In this document: positions 16,812-25,139 of the stretch, one piece after another
Numbering within the stretch: position 1 is the first letter of the stretch
Layout: each line of letters begins with the position of its first letter
NCBI RefSeq assembly: GCF_004362825.1
Contig: NZ_SNXZ01000002.1
Location: 1,359,365 to 1,423,364, forward strand
Origin: Labedaea rhizosphaerae
Lineage (GTDB): Bacteria > Actinomycetota > Actinomycetes > Mycobacteriales > Pseudonocardiaceae
DNA: 64,000 bases
Direction of reading: 5' to 3'
Translations under genes and position numbers: made by a program
Notes under the pieces: generated by a model
Told to the model about the DNA's origin: nothing
The model's input: only the letters and a program-made list of their open reading frames with translations
Database searches by the model: none

Positions 16812-17040
16812 CACTTCCCCTCCCCTGACCGGTCGCGAGACCTCTTGTGCATACGAGCATGTCATGCCCCGCACAAAGGACCTGTGAACCGGTCAGCCGG
16901 CTCACTGTTATACGTCCGCCGACCGCGTCCGGTTGCCCGCCAAGAACGACCGTGAAGTTGCTCCGGTTGGAAACTTTCAAATTGGTGTCCCCCACGGTTA
17001 TTCTGTGTTCACCGTCACTCTGCCCCGAGGAGGCCGGCCC

Positions 17041-18168
17041 ATGAGCCGCGCGCGACGCACGATCCGATGGGGAGCCGCGATCGCGGCCTTGGCGCTTTCC
17101 GCGACGGTGGCCAACACCGTCGCGTCCGCTGCCTCCGCCGATGCATCAGCCACCCCGCTTGCCCTGACGTCCCAGCAACTCGCCGGCCAGCGGGTCATCT
17201 ACTCCTACCCCGGCCTGACCCCGCCGCAGTCGCTGTTCAACGACATCCGTGCCGGACGTGTCGCCGGGGTGATCTTCTTCGGCGAGAACATCTCCAGCAC
17301 GACGCAGATCGCGGGCGTCGTCCAGCAACTGCGCGACGCCTCGGCGCAAAGCCCGGTGCAGCAACCACTCCTGCTGATGACCGACCAGGAGGGCGGCCAG
17401 GTGCGCCGGCTGCCCGGTGCGCCCGTGTTGTCGGAAAAGCAGGTCGGCCTGTCGAGCAACCCGCCGCTCGAGGCGACCAACGCGGGCACCGGCGCCGGGC
17501 AGAACCTGCGCAGCGCCAAGATGAACGTCAACCTCGCCCCCGTGCTCGACGTGTACCGCACGGCGGGCGACCTGATGGACCAGTACGGCCGTTCCTACAG
17601 CCAGGACTCGGCCACCGTCGGCGTCCTCGGGCGCAACTTCATCCGCGCGCAGCAGGCCACCGGCGTCGCCGCGACGGCCAAGCACTACCCCGGGCTCGGC
17701 GCCGCGTCGAGCACCCAGAACACCGACACCCGCGCCGTCACGCTCAACGTCTCGCTGTCCGACCTGCGGACCAAGGACGAGCCGCCGTACTACGCCGCGA
17801 TCGACGCCGGCGTGAAGCTGGTGATGGTGTCCTGGGCGGTCTACCCGGCGCTGGACTCGAGCAGGCCCGCCGGTCTTTCCCGCACCATCGTGCAGACCGA
17901 ACTGCGCCACAACACCGGGTTCCAGGGCGTCACCATCACCGACGCGCTGGAGGCGGGCGCGCTGCAGGCGTACGGCTCGACCGGCAACCGGTCGGTGCTG
18001 GCCGCCGGCGCCGGCATGGACCTGATCCTCGCCTCGGCGCGGGACGTCAGCCAGGGCGAGGCCGCGGTGAACGCGCTCGCGGCGGCGTACGACAACGGAA
18101 CGTTGAACCAGGCGGAGTTCACCGCCTCGGTCAACAGGATCACGGCCCTGCGATCCACCCTGCCGTGA
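17041..18168 (+). CDS. Secreted glycoside hydrolase family 3 (NagZ-like) protein
   Basis: 375 residues from ATG 17041 behind CGAGGAGG. A signal peptide spans about residues 1-30 (WGAAIAALALSATVANTVASAAS). The GH3 barrel shows LLMTDQEGGQVRRLPGAP, NVNLAPVLDV, TAKHYPGLGAAS and VTITDALEAGAL, in which D301 matches the GH3 nucleophile. NagZ-type enzymes remove N-acetylglucosamine from muropeptides using a loop KHFPGHGxxxxDSH; here that loop reads KHYPGLG...DTR, so the His of the Asp-His acid/base pair is missing. It may therefore be a different GH3 activity or a binding protein. A GH25 lysozyme follows directly, suggesting joint cell-wall turnover outside the membrane. Confidence 0.85.
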   Translation: MSRARRTIRWGAAIAALALSATVANTVASAASADASATPLALTSQQLAGQRVIYSYPGLTPPQSLFNDIRAGRVAGVIFFGENISSTTQIAGVVQQLRDASAQSPVQQPLLLMTDQEGGQVRRLPGAPVLSEKQVGLSSNPPLEATNAGTGAGQNLRSAKMNVNLAPVLDVYRTAGDLMDQYGRSYSQDSATVGVLGRNFIRAQQATGVAATAKHYPGLGAASSTQNTDTRAVTLNVSLSDLRTKDEPPYYAAIDAGVKLVMVSWAVYPALDSSRPAGLSRTIVQTELRHNTGFQGVTITDALEAGALQAYGSTGNRSVLAAGAGMDLILASARDVSQGEAAVNALAAAYDNGTLNQAEFTASVNRITALRSTLP

Positions 18169-18199
18169 TTCTCCTTGCGAGGGCACAGAAAGGATCCAC

Positions 18200-19033
18200 A
18201 TGAAGTTGTCGGTCCCCGTCCGGAGGCGGCTCTTGGGCGCCGTCACCGCGGCGGTCGCGTTGGGCGCGACGCTGGTCTGCACGGCCACCGCGGGCGCGTC
18301 GTCGAGCAACGCACCGTCGGTCGAACCCGATCACGCGATGGGCTGGAGCATCCGCGCCCATGAGGGTGTGGCCGGGAAGCCGGCGCCCAGCCTGCTGGCC
18401 ACCCAGACCCCCGGCCTGGACGTGAGCCACTACCAGGGCTCGATCAACTGGGCGACGGTCAAGGCGAACGGCGCGAAGTTCGCCTGGATCAAGGCCACCG
18501 AGGGCACGAGCTACCACGACCCGTACTTCAGCCAGAACTACCTGGCCGCCTACAACCAGGGCATCATCCGCGGCGCCTACCACTACGGGCGGCCGGACGT
18601 GAGCAGCGGAACCGTGCAGGCCGACTACTTCGCCAGCAACGGCGGCGGCTGGTCCCGCGATGGCCTGACCCTGCCGGGCACGCTCGACATCGAGTGGGGC
18701 ACGGCCGGCGAGGGCGGCGACTGCTACGGCAAGTCGCACTCGCAGATCGTGCAGTTCATCCTGTCGTTCTCCAACGAGTACCACGCCCGGACCGGCCGCT
18801 GGCCAGTCATCTACACGGCGACGAGCTGGTGGACCGAGTGCACCGGCAACACCGGCGACTTCTCCAGCACCAACCCGTTGTGGGTGGCGCGCTACAGCAC
18901 GAGCGTCGGCACGCTGCCGTACAACTGGGGCTACCAGACCGTGTGGCAGTACGCGGATTCCGGGATCTTCCCCGGTGACCAGGACCGGTTCAACGGCGAC
19001 TACAGCCGGGTCCAGGCCCTGGCCAACGGCTGA
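18200..19033 (+). CDS. Secreted GH25 lysozyme (muramidase)
   Basis: 277 residues; GAAAGGATCC precedes the ATG. Signal peptide about residues 1-33 (LLGAVTAAVALGATLVCTATAGA). The GH25 barrel shows GLDVSHYQGSINW (D74), FAWIKATEGTSY (E101), GAYHYGRPD, and the catalytic pair D163/E165 in LPGTLDIEWG. WPVIYTATSWWTECTGN and WQYADSGIFPGDQDRFNGD close the fold. GH25 enzymes cut the MurNAc-GlcNAc bond of peptidoglycan. Only 31 bases separate it from the GH3 gene, so they may share a transcript. A strong hairpin follows. Confidence 0.93.
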   Translation: MKLSVPVRRRLLGAVTAAVALGATLVCTATAGASSSNAPSVEPDHAMGWSIRAHEGVAGKPAPSLLATQTPGLDVSHYQGSINWATVKANGAKFAWIKATEGTSYHDPYFSQNYLAAYNQGIIRGAYHYGRPDVSSGTVQADYFASNGGGWSRDGLTLPGTLDIEWGTAGEGGDCYGKSHSQIVQFILSFSNEYHARTGRWPVIYTATSWWTECTGNTGDFSSTNPLWVARYSTSVGTLPYNWGYQTVWQYADSGIFPGDQDRFNGDYSRVQALANG

Positions 19034-19044
19034 CCGGAGGTGGT

Positions 19045-19079
19045 GAAGGCCGTGGGTCCCGGCGGGGTCCACGGCCTTC
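19045..19079. terminator. Bidirectional terminator between lysozyme and rarD
   Basis: GAAGGCCGTGG (19045-19055) pairs perfectly with CCACGGCCTTC (19069-19079). It fills the short gap between convergent stops at 19033 and 19081. Confidence 0.8.
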
Positions 19080-19080
19080 G

Positions 19081-20007
19081 TCACGTCGCGGTGGCGGCGA
19101 CCGGTTGCTCCTGGGCCAGGATCGTCCGCTTCTCCTTGCGCCGCACCAGGAGCGACTCCGCGGTGATCATCGCCAGGGCCAGCCAGACCAGGCCGAAGCC
19201 GACCCACCGCGCGGTGGTCATCGACTCGTGGAACACGACGAGCCCGATGGTGAACTGGATGCTCGGCACCAGATACTGCAGCAACCCCATGGTCGTCAAC
19301 GGGACGCGGGTGGCGGCGGCGCCGAAGCACAGCAGCGGGATGGCCGTGATGATGCCGGTGCCCGCCAGCGCGATCGCGTTGCCGAGGCCGAAGTGGCCGA
19401 AGGTCGCGTGGCCGGCGAACCCGGTGATCAGCAGGTAGCCCAGGGCGATGGGTGCGAGCAGCACCGTCTCGACCGTGAGCCCCTCCACCGTGCCGACGTC
19501 GGCCTTCTTCTTCATCAGCCCGTAGGTGCCGAACGAGCACGCGAGGGTCAGCGACAGCCACGGCACCTGGCCGTAGTCGAAGGTCAGCTCGACCACCGCC
19601 GACGCGGCGACGGCGAGCGCGAGCCACTGGAACCAGCGCAGCCGCTCGCCGAGCACCAGCACACCGAGCACGATGGTGACCAGCGGGTTGATGAAGTAGC
19701 CGAGCGAGGTCTCCACGACGTGGCCGGTCAGCACACCGAGGATGTACATGCCCCAGTTGATCGCGATCACCACGGCGCCGACGGCCAGGAACCGCACCTT
19801 GCGACGGTCGCGCGCCAGCACGCGCAGTTGTGGCAACCGCCGCGTCGCCGCGACCAGGATCGCGACGACGATCAGCGTCCAGACGATCCGGTGCGCGAGG
19901 ATCTCGAACGCGCCCGCGGGGGCCAGCAACTGCCAGTAGAGCGGGAAGAAACCCCAGGACAGGTAGGCCAGGAGGGCGAGCACGAACCCGCGCCGCTGCT
20001 GACCCAC
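19081..20007 (-). CDS. rarD: RarD-type EamA-family transporter
   Basis: 308 residues with ten predicted membrane helices in two EamA repeats. It opens RRGFVLALLAYLSWGFFPLYWQLL, and INWGMYILGVLTGHVVETSLGYFINPLVTIVLGVLVLGERL is the RarD signature at the end of the first repeat; FTIGLVVFHESMTTARWVGFGLVW is its counterpart in the second. RarD proteins are drug/metabolite-type exporters whose substrate is not established. The hairpin at 19045-19079 ends its message. No regulator is adjacent. Confidence 0.9.
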   Translation of the reverse strand: MGQQRRGFVLALLAYLSWGFFPLYWQLLAPAGAFEILAHRIVWTLIVVAILVAATRRLPQLRVLARDRRKVRFLAVGAVVIAINWGMYILGVLTGHVVETSLGYFINPLVTIVLGVLVLGERLRWFQWLALAVAASAVVELTFDYGQVPWLSLTLACSFGTYGLMKKKADVGTVEGLTVETVLLAPIALGYLLITGFAGHATFGHFGLGNAIALAGTGIITAIPLLCFGAAATRVPLTTMGLLQYLVPSIQFTIGLVVFHESMTTARWVGFGLVWLALAMITAESLLVRRKEKRTILAQEQPVAATAT

Positions 20008-20096
20008 GGCCTGCCTCCGATCATCCCATGACTGCGCCGCGCCCAGTGTGGCATCCGGGAGCCGGGGTCCGGTACGCGAGCCTCGTCACGCCCTCG

Positions 20097-20125
20097 CGGG
20101 TTCGCCGGTGTGGCCGAGGAACCCG
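20097..20125. terminator. Candidate terminator of the ABC exporter gene
   Basis: CGGGTTC (20097-20103) pairs with GAACCCG (20119-20125) over a 15-base loop, immediately beyond the ABC exporter stop on the minus strand. Stem is only 7 bp. Confidence 0.45.
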
Positions 20126-21874
20126 TTACACCGCAGCGGTTTCCGGGGCACGGCGGTCGCTGCGCACCAGCTCGGCGTACCGGCCGTCGAGGGACATCAG
20201 CTCCTCGTGGGTGCCGCGCTCGACGACCTTCCCCTTGTCCAGCACCACGATCTGGTCGGCACCCCGCACAGTGGACAGGCGATGGGCGATGGTGATCGTC
20301 GTGCGGCCCTCGGACAACGCGTCCAGCGCCTGTTGCACGGCCTGCTCGGTGCCGGTGTCGAGCGCGCTGGTCGCCTCGTCCAGCAACAGGATCGGCGGGT
20401 CGCGCAGGATCGTGCGGGCGATGGCCAGCCGTTGCTTCTCGCCGCCGGAGAAGCGGTAGCCGCGCTCCCCCACCACCGTGTCGTAGCCGTCGGGCAACGA
20501 CATGATGTGGTCGTGGATGCTGGCCGCGCGCGCGGCGCGGTACAGCTCCTCGTCGGTCGCGTCGGGCTTGGCGAAGCGCAGGTTCGCCGCCACCGACTCG
20601 TGGAACAGGTAGGTGTCCTGCGAGACGACGCCGACCGCGTCGGCCAGCGCCGCGAAGCTCAGCGACCGCACGTCGACGCCGTCGATGGTGACCGCGCCGC
20701 CGGTCACGTCGTACAACCGCGGCAGCAGGTAGCTCAGCGTTGTCTTGCCCGAACCCGTCTCACCGACGATGGCCAGGCTGGAGCCGGCGGGCACCGTGAG
20801 GTCCACGTGCGACAGGGTCGGCGTCTCGTCGTAGCCGAAGCTCACGTCGTCGAACCGCACGTCGCCCCGCACCTCGCCGAGCGCACGCGGCTTCGCGGGT
20901 TCCTTGATGTCGACCGCGAGGTCCAGGTACTCGAAGATCCGCCCGAACAGCGACAACGAGGTCTGCACGTCGACACCGGTCCGCAGCAAGGACACGGTCG
21001 GGCGGAACAACGTCATCTGCAGGGTGGTGAACGCGACCACCGTGCCGATCGAGGTCACGTGGCTCAGCCCGGCGGTCAGGTAGATCACCGCGGGCAGCGC
21101 GGACATCACGATCTGGATGGTGGACTGCCGCCAGCGCCCCGCCATGCTCGACCGGACCTCCAGGTCGGCGAGCTCGTCGGAGGCGTCGGTGAATCGGCTG
21201 GTCAGCGCGGGCGACTGGCCCATGGAGCGACCGAGCAGGACACCGCTGACCGACAGCGATTCCTGGACCATCGCCGACAGCCCGGCGAGCTTGCGCTGGC
21301 GCTCGCCGGCGATCCGGCGCCGCTCGGCGCCGACCTTGCGGCTGATCGCCACGAACACGGGGAGCAGCAGCAGCGACACGACGGTCAGCCGCCAGTCCAG
21401 CACCAGCATCGCGACGATGGTGGCGAGCACCGTGGTCAGGTTGGAGACGATCGAGGTCGCGGTCGAGGTGACGACGGACTGCATGCCCCCGATGTCGTTG
21501 GCGATGCGCGACTGGATCTCACCGGTGCGGGTGCGGGTGAAGAACGCCAGCGACATGCGTTGCAGGTGCCCGTACACCGCGGTGCGCAGGTCGTGCATGA
21601 CCCGCTGGCCGACCGTGGTGGAGATCAACGTCTGCAGCACGTCGAACACGCTGGTGATCACCGCGACCGCGACCATGCCGGCGACGAGCGCGGCCAGCAG
21701 TCCGGTGCGGCCGTGCGGGATCGCCACGTCGAGGATCTCGCGCAGCAGGAACGGCGACGCCAGCGCCACCAGCGACGACAAGATGATGAAGAGCCCGACG
21801 ACGGCCAGCCGGCCTCGGTACGGGCGGAACAGCCGGACGATGCGCCCGATCGGCGCCTTTGGTTCCTCGCTCAC
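20126..21874 (-). CDS. ABC exporter half-transporter (permease-ATPase fusion)
   Basis: 582 residues. The first 310 form a six-helix ABC exporter domain (VVGLFIILSSLVALASPFLLREILDVAIP; LAFFTRTRTGEIQSRIANDIGG; LTTVLATIVAMLVLDWRLTVVSLLLLPVFVAI). The ATPase has Walker A GETGSGKT, Q loop VVSQDTYLFHESVAANL, signature RFSGGEKQR (first position F rather than L), Walker B ILLLDEATSALD and H switch TIAHRLSTV. It would work as a homodimer, probably exporting a drug or lipid. It is divergent from a MarR regulator 84 bases away, the standard arrangement for a MarR-controlled efflux pump. Confidence 0.92.
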   Translation of the reverse strand: MSEEPKAPIGRIVRLFRPYRGRLAVVGLFIILSSLVALASPFLLREILDVAIPHGRTGLLAALVAGMVAVAVITSVFDVLQTLISTTVGQRVMHDLRTAVYGHLQRMSLAFFTRTRTGEIQSRIANDIGGMQSVVTSTATSIVSNLTTVLATIVAMLVLDWRLTVVSLLLLPVFVAISRKVGAERRRIAGERQRKLAGLSAMVQESLSVSGVLLGRSMGQSPALTSRFTDASDELADLEVRSSMAGRWRQSTIQIVMSALPAVIYLTAGLSHVTSIGTVVAFTTLQMTLFRPTVSLLRTGVDVQTSLSLFGRIFEYLDLAVDIKEPAKPRALGEVRGDVRFDDVSFGYDETPTLSHVDLTVPAGSSLAIVGETGSGKTTLSYLLPRLYDVTGGAVTIDGVDVRSLSFAALADAVGVVSQDTYLFHESVAANLRFAKPDATDEELYRAARAASIHDHIMSLPDGYDTVVGERGYRFSGGEKQRLAIARTILRDPPILLLDEATSALDTGTEQAVQQALDALSEGRTTITIAHRLSTVRGADQIVVLDKGKVVERGTHEELMSLDGRYAELVRSDRRAPETAAV

Positions 21875-21910
21875 TCAATCCCCTCTCATTTTCGGACGTA
21901 AGCTCAAACA

Positions 21911-21953
21911 GAGGTTACCTCACCTTTATTCCTCTCAACACTGAGTTACCCTC
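21911..21953. promoter_or_regulatory. Paired MarR operator candidates
   Basis: GAGGTTACCTC at 21911-21921 is a perfect odd palindrome. A degenerate copy, GAGTTACCCTC, starts 32 bases later at 21943, about three helical turns on, and lies just before the marR start at 21959. Both sit in the gap shared with the exporter. Confidence 0.5.
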
Positions 21954-21958
21954 ACGCC

Positions 21959-22369
21959 GTGGACAGCGAACTCGCCGACCTCGTCCACCGCGTGGGTCGC
22001 AGGCTCAAGCACGGCTACGCCGCCGGGTTCGCGCCGCTGGGGTTGAGCCCAGGTCAAGCGCGGGCCCTCGGCGCCATCGCGCGCGCGGGCGAGCCGCTGC
22101 GGATGGTGCAGCTTGCCGACGCGCTGCGGATCGCGCCGCGCTCGGTCACCTCGGTGATCGACTCGCTGGAGGAGGCCGGCTTCGTCCGCCGGGACGTCGA
22201 CCCGGCCAACCGGCGCTCGACCCTGGTCAGCCTCACCCGCGAAGGCCAAGATGCGGTGACCGAGGTCGCGGAGATCCGTCGCGACGTCGCGACCCACACG
22301 TTCGGCGTGCTGACCGAGGAGCAGCAGGGCCGGCTCGCCGATCTCCTGCGTGCGGTCGACGCCGACTAG
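21959..22369 (+). CDS. MarR-family transcriptional regulator
   Basis: 136 residues from GTG 21959. Winged-helix core: LSPGQARALGAIARAGEPLRMVQLADALRIAPRSVTSVIDSLEEAGFVRRDVDPANRRSTLVSLTREGQ, with the DxxNRRS wing typical of MarR. Flanking helices provide the dimer interface. Short divergent spacing to the ABC exporter makes that pump the obvious target, de-repressed by a substrate of the pump (inference). No good ribosome site precedes the GTG. Confidence 0.92.
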   Translation: MDSELADLVHRVGRRLKHGYAAGFAPLGLSPGQARALGAIARAGEPLRMVQLADALRIAPRSVTSVIDSLEEAGFVRRDVDPANRRSTLVSLTREGQDAVTEVAEIRRDVATHTFGVLTEEQQGRLADLLRAVDAD

Positions 22370-22382
22370 TCCGGAGGTAGTC

Positions 22383-23030
22383 GTGCCCGTTCCCCCGCGC
22401 GAGGGCCGCGGCCCCATGCGCAACCGCGTGACCCCGATGGGCGACATCGTGGCCGTCGAGCTGCGTGGCGCCTGGTGCGGCAACCGCGGGGTGCTGCACG
22501 AAGGCTTCGACGTCGTGCGGTTCCACCGCAGCCAGCTGTGGATCACGTGTGCGCTGCGGTTCAAGGACTGGCGGCTCGCGCAGTGGGAGCCCAGCCACTT
22601 CACGCTGCTGTTCTTCCACGACGAGGCCGTGTCCTTCGCCGCGGGCCACCGGCCGTGCGCCTTGTGCCGCCGCGCCGACTACAACGCCTACCGTGCGGCC
22701 TGGGTGGCCGGGCTCGGCGTGGCGCAGCCGTCGGCCAAGGAGATGGACCAGCAGCTGCACAGCGAGCGCATTGTCCGGGGCACACACCGGCGGCGCCTGC
22801 ACCCCACGCCGTGGCGGGACATCCCGGAAGGCGCGTTCGTCGCTCTCGACGACCAGCCGGCGCTGGTGCTGGACGACGCGGTCGTGCCCTGGACCACCGA
22901 GGGCTACGGCACGGCGCGATCGCGGCCGCGGACCGGGTCCGCCGACCTGATCACGCCGCCGGCGTCGGTCGCCGCCTTGCGCGCGGGGTACGAACCTCAG
23001 CTCGACCCGTCCGCCACGGCGCACCGCTGA
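22383..23030 (+). CDS. Uncharacterised protein with CxxC motif
   Basis: 215 residues from GTG 22383, chosen by GGAGGT upstream; longer readings enter the marR 3' end. I do not recognise the family. Visible features: a beta-rich N-terminus (GDIVAVELRGAWCGNRGVLHEG), FHRSQLWITCALRFKDWRLAQWEPSHFTLLFFHDEAVSFAAGHRPCALCRRADY with a CxxC that could bind metal, a His-containing SERIVRGTHRRRLHP segment, and a Trp/Pro-rich end. No signal peptide or membrane helix. It begins 13 bases after the marR stop and may be co-transcribed with it. It overlaps the convergent GNAT gene by 34 bases. Confidence 0.75.
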   Translation: MPVPPREGRGPMRNRVTPMGDIVAVELRGAWCGNRGVLHEGFDVVRFHRSQLWITCALRFKDWRLAQWEPSHFTLLFFHDEAVSFAAGHRPCALCRRADYNAYRAAWVAGLGVAQPSAKEMDQQLHSERIVRGTHRRRLHPTPWRDIPEGAFVALDDQPALVLDDAVVPWTTEGYGTARSRPRTGSADLITPPASVAALRAGYEPQLDPSATAHR

Positions 23031-23557
23031 CGCCACCGCTCGATGTCGATGTAGTACTCCACCTCGCCGTGCTCCGTGCCGGGGATCGGGTCCGGCCAGT
23101 CGACGACGAACGTGCGCACGTACTCCAGGCCGGCCTTCTCCATGACCCGCCGGGATCGGGCGTTGACGGCCATGGTCTGGGCGATCACCCGTTCAGCGCC
23201 GTCGTCGAAAGCCTTGCGCAGCAACGCTTTCGCGATCTCGGTGCCGTAACCGCGACCCCATGCCGCCCGCACCAGGCGATAGCCGAGCTCGTACGTGCTG
23301 AACCCCTGGAAGGTCAGTTCACCCCAGCCGAGGAACGCGCCGGTCGCGCGCTCGATCGCCGCCCAGTAACCGCCGCCGTCCACGTAACTGCCCAGGATCG
23401 ATGGCAGGGTCTTCTGCTCGACGTCCTCGCGGGTGCGGGGCTTGCCGGTGTCGAGGTAGCGCATCACCTCGGGGTCGCCGTCCAGCGCCACCAGCTTGTC
23501 CACATCGGACTCGGTGAACCGGCGGAAGCGCACCCGCGCGGTGTCCGGGACGGTCAT
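22997..23557 (-). CDS. GNAT-family N-acetyltransferase (RimJ/RimL type)
   Basis: 186 residues. VRFRRFTESDVDKLVALDGDPEVMRYLDTGKPRTREDVE is the RimJ/RimL-type opening; AFLGWGELTFQ, YELGYRLVRAAWGRGYGTEIAKALLRKAF (acetyl-CoA pyrophosphate loop around RAAWGRGYGTE) and VNARSRRVMEKAGLEYVRTF complete the domain. Substrate unknown. Its ATG overlaps the upstream kinase stop (ATGA at 23554-23557). The pairing with an aminoglycoside-phosphotransferase-like kinase suggests two small-molecule modifying enzymes made together. Confidence 0.9.
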   Translation of the reverse strand: MTVPDTARVRFRRFTESDVDKLVALDGDPEVMRYLDTGKPRTREDVEQKTLPSILGSYVDGGGYWAAIERATGAFLGWGELTFQGFSTYELGYRLVRAAWGRGYGTEIAKALLRKAFDDGAERVIAQTMAVNARSRRVMEKAGLEYVRTFVVDWPDPIPGTEHGEVEYYIDIERWRQRCAVADGSS

Positions 23558-24423
23558 CGCGCCACCTCCAGCAACTCGTCGACGACCTGATCACGGCCGT
23601 CGGACAACCGGCCGATCGCGTGGAACGTCGCGTTGACCTTGGTCCACTCGTACAACCGGTCACCGTCGAGGCCACAAGCGACCGCCACTCGTTCGCATCG
23701 TGCATCGATTCCTTCCCGGCCTGCGCCGTCGACAACCAAGTCGAACGCATCGAAGCACGGGTCACCGACACAAACCTTCGGGTCGATCGCGACCAGGCCG
23801 TCGGCACCACCGTCGAGGGCGTTGCCCAGGTGCAGGTCCCCGTGCAGCAGGACGGTGCGCGACTGGGTGTCCAGCAGCCGACGGCACCGCTCTTCGGTGG
23901 CACGCCACAACTCCCCGCTTACGTTCGCGCCGATCGCGGGCTCCGCCAAGCGTTTGCCGATCCGCGCGAGCGATTCCTCGCACCGGGCGCGCAACGTCCG
24001 CGTCAGGCCCTCGGGCGGCGCGACGGCATGCAGGTCGGCGAGCAGGCCGCCCCACAGCCCGGGCAGCGACTCCGCCGGCAGGTGCTCGGCTTCGGTCCCC
24101 GGCCTGACTTCCGTCAGCACCACGGCACCCTGGTCCTGGTCGGCGGCGAGCACCGCGGGCACGCGGCCGGATGCCCCGAGCAGACGCAGCATCCAGACCT
24201 GGTCGCCGAGCAACGCGCGGTCCGGGCTCAGCTTCAGCACGGCAGGCGTGCCGTCGGTCCACTCGCACCGGAACACCACCGAGGCCGCCCCGCCGGCGAA
24301 CAACTCCCCCAGCTCCATCCCCCAGCGCCGCGAAACCCGTTGCGCCACAGCGGGAACCTCGTCGATCCAGGACCGGACCCCCGGCCCGAACCGCTCCTCG
24401 ATCCAGCGGAACACCTCGTCCAC
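23554..24423 (-). CDS. Aminoglycoside/hydroxyurea-type phosphotransferase (APH(6)-like)
   Basis: 289 residues from GTG 24423, placed by GGAGGT a few bases upstream; in-frame GTGs at 24429 and 24450 are alternatives. The kinase fold shows SVVFRCEWTDGTPAVLKLS (ATP Lys), VVLTEVRPGTEAEHL and the catalytic segment VLLHGDLHLGNALDGG...VAIDPKVCVGDPCFDAFDLV. HGDLHxGN with IDPKxxxGDPxFD is typical of the APH(6)/hydroxyurea kinase group, which inactivates streptomycin-type drugs by phosphorylation. The actual substrate cannot be inferred. Its start region is divergent from the LexA-box alkB promoter. Confidence 0.85.
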   Translation of the reverse strand: MDEVFRWIEERFGPGVRSWIDEVPAVAQRVSRRWGMELGELFAGGAASVVFRCEWTDGTPAVLKLSPDRALLGDQVWMLRLLGASGRVPAVLAADQDQGAVVLTEVRPGTEAEHLPAESLPGLWGGLLADLHAVAPPEGLTRTLRARCEESLARIGKRLAEPAIGANVSGELWRATEERCRRLLDTQSRTVLLHGDLHLGNALDGGADGLVAIDPKVCVGDPCFDAFDLVVDGAGREGIDARCERVAVACGLDGDRLYEWTKVNATFHAIGRLSDGRDQVVDELLEVAR

Positions 24424-24471
24424 ACCCACCTCCGCCGTCCACGATCGCACGGTCGGCAACTCGAATTCGGC

Positions 24472-24487
24472 TCGAACGCCTGTTCGA
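24472..24487. promoter_or_regulatory. LexA (SOS) box upstream of alkB
   Basis: TCGAACGCCTGTTCGA is a perfect match to the actinobacterial SOS consensus TCGAAC-N4-GTTCGA. It ends 10 bases before the -10 candidate and 23 bases before the alkB ATG, so LexA bound here would block RNA polymerase. Confidence 0.9.
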
Positions 24488-24496
24488 GAGGTGGTG

Positions 24497-24502
24497 TACA
24501 GT
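24497..24502 (+). promoter_or_regulatory. Candidate -10 element for alkB (leaderless)
   Basis: TACAGT lies 7 bases before the ATG at 24510. Normal spacing would put transcription start at or next to the A of the ATG, so the message is probably leaderless. Confidence 0.5.
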
Positions 24503-24509
24503 GGTCGCC

Positions 24510-25139
24510 ATGCCCGAAGCACTGCAGGCCAGCCTGCTCGACGTGACGGACGAGGTACGCCTCGCTCCGCTCGCGAGCTCGGTGCGCCGCGTGCCGTTGA
24601 GCGCGGGCGCGTGGATCGATCTCGCGCCTGGCTGGCTGTCCGGTGCCAGTGCGCTGTTCGAACGACTCGCGGCCGACGTGCCGTGGCACGAGGAGCGGCG
24701 CGTGATGTACGACCGCACCGTTACCGTGCCGCGACTGCTGAGCTTCTACGGTGAGGGCGACCCCTTACCGCACCCGGTGCTCGACGAGGCGCGGGACGCG
24801 TTGAGCGCGCACTACGCCGGCGAGCTCGGCGAGCGGTTCCGCACCGCCGGGTTGTGCTACTACCGCGACGGTCGCGACAGCGTGGCCTGGCACGGCGACA
24901 CCATCGGCCGGGGCAGCACCGAGGACACCATGGTGGCCATCGTGTCGGTCGGCGCGCCGCGAGCGCTGCTGTTGCGCCCGCGCGGAGGCGGGCAGACCAT
25001 CCGGCACGGCCTGGGTCACGGGGACCTCATCGTGATGGGCGGCTCGTGCCAGCGCACCTGGGAGCACGCGGTGCCCAAGACCGGCAGGCCGGTCGGCCCG
25101 CGGATCAGCATCCAGTTCCGCCCGCGCGGCGTGCGCTGA
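24510..25139 (+). CDS. alkB: AlkB-type 2-oxoglutarate/Fe(II) dioxygenase, DNA/RNA demethylase
   Basis: 209 residues from ATG 24510 (GTG 24501 is possible but lies on the -10). The double-stranded beta-helix iron site is complete: H128 and D130 in WHGD, H186 in EHAVPK; R198 and R204 in RISIQFRPRG bind 2-oxoglutarate and substrate. GDLIVMGGSCQRTWEHAVPK is diagnostic of AlkB. The enzyme removes alkyl groups from N1-methyladenine and N3-methylcytosine by oxidation. The perfect LexA box just upstream places it in the SOS regulon; in E. coli alkB belongs to the Ada response instead. No ada gene is in the window. Confidence 0.93.
   Translation: MPEALQASLLDVTDEVRLAPLASSVRRVPLSAGAWIDLAPGWLSGASALFERLAADVPWHEERRVMYDRTVTVPRLLSFYGEGDPLPHPVLDEARDALSAHYAGELGERFRTAGLCYYRDGRDSVAWHGDTIGRGSTEDTMVAIVSVGAPRALLLRPRGGGQTIRHGLGHGDLIVMGGSCQRTWEHAVPKTGRPVGPRISIQFRPRGVR

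Noticed and set aside
16812-17040. Short gene in the gap between sortase and GH3.
   Set aside because: Frames entering the gap only extend the two neighbours upstream of their ribosome sites; the gap more likely holds their promoters.
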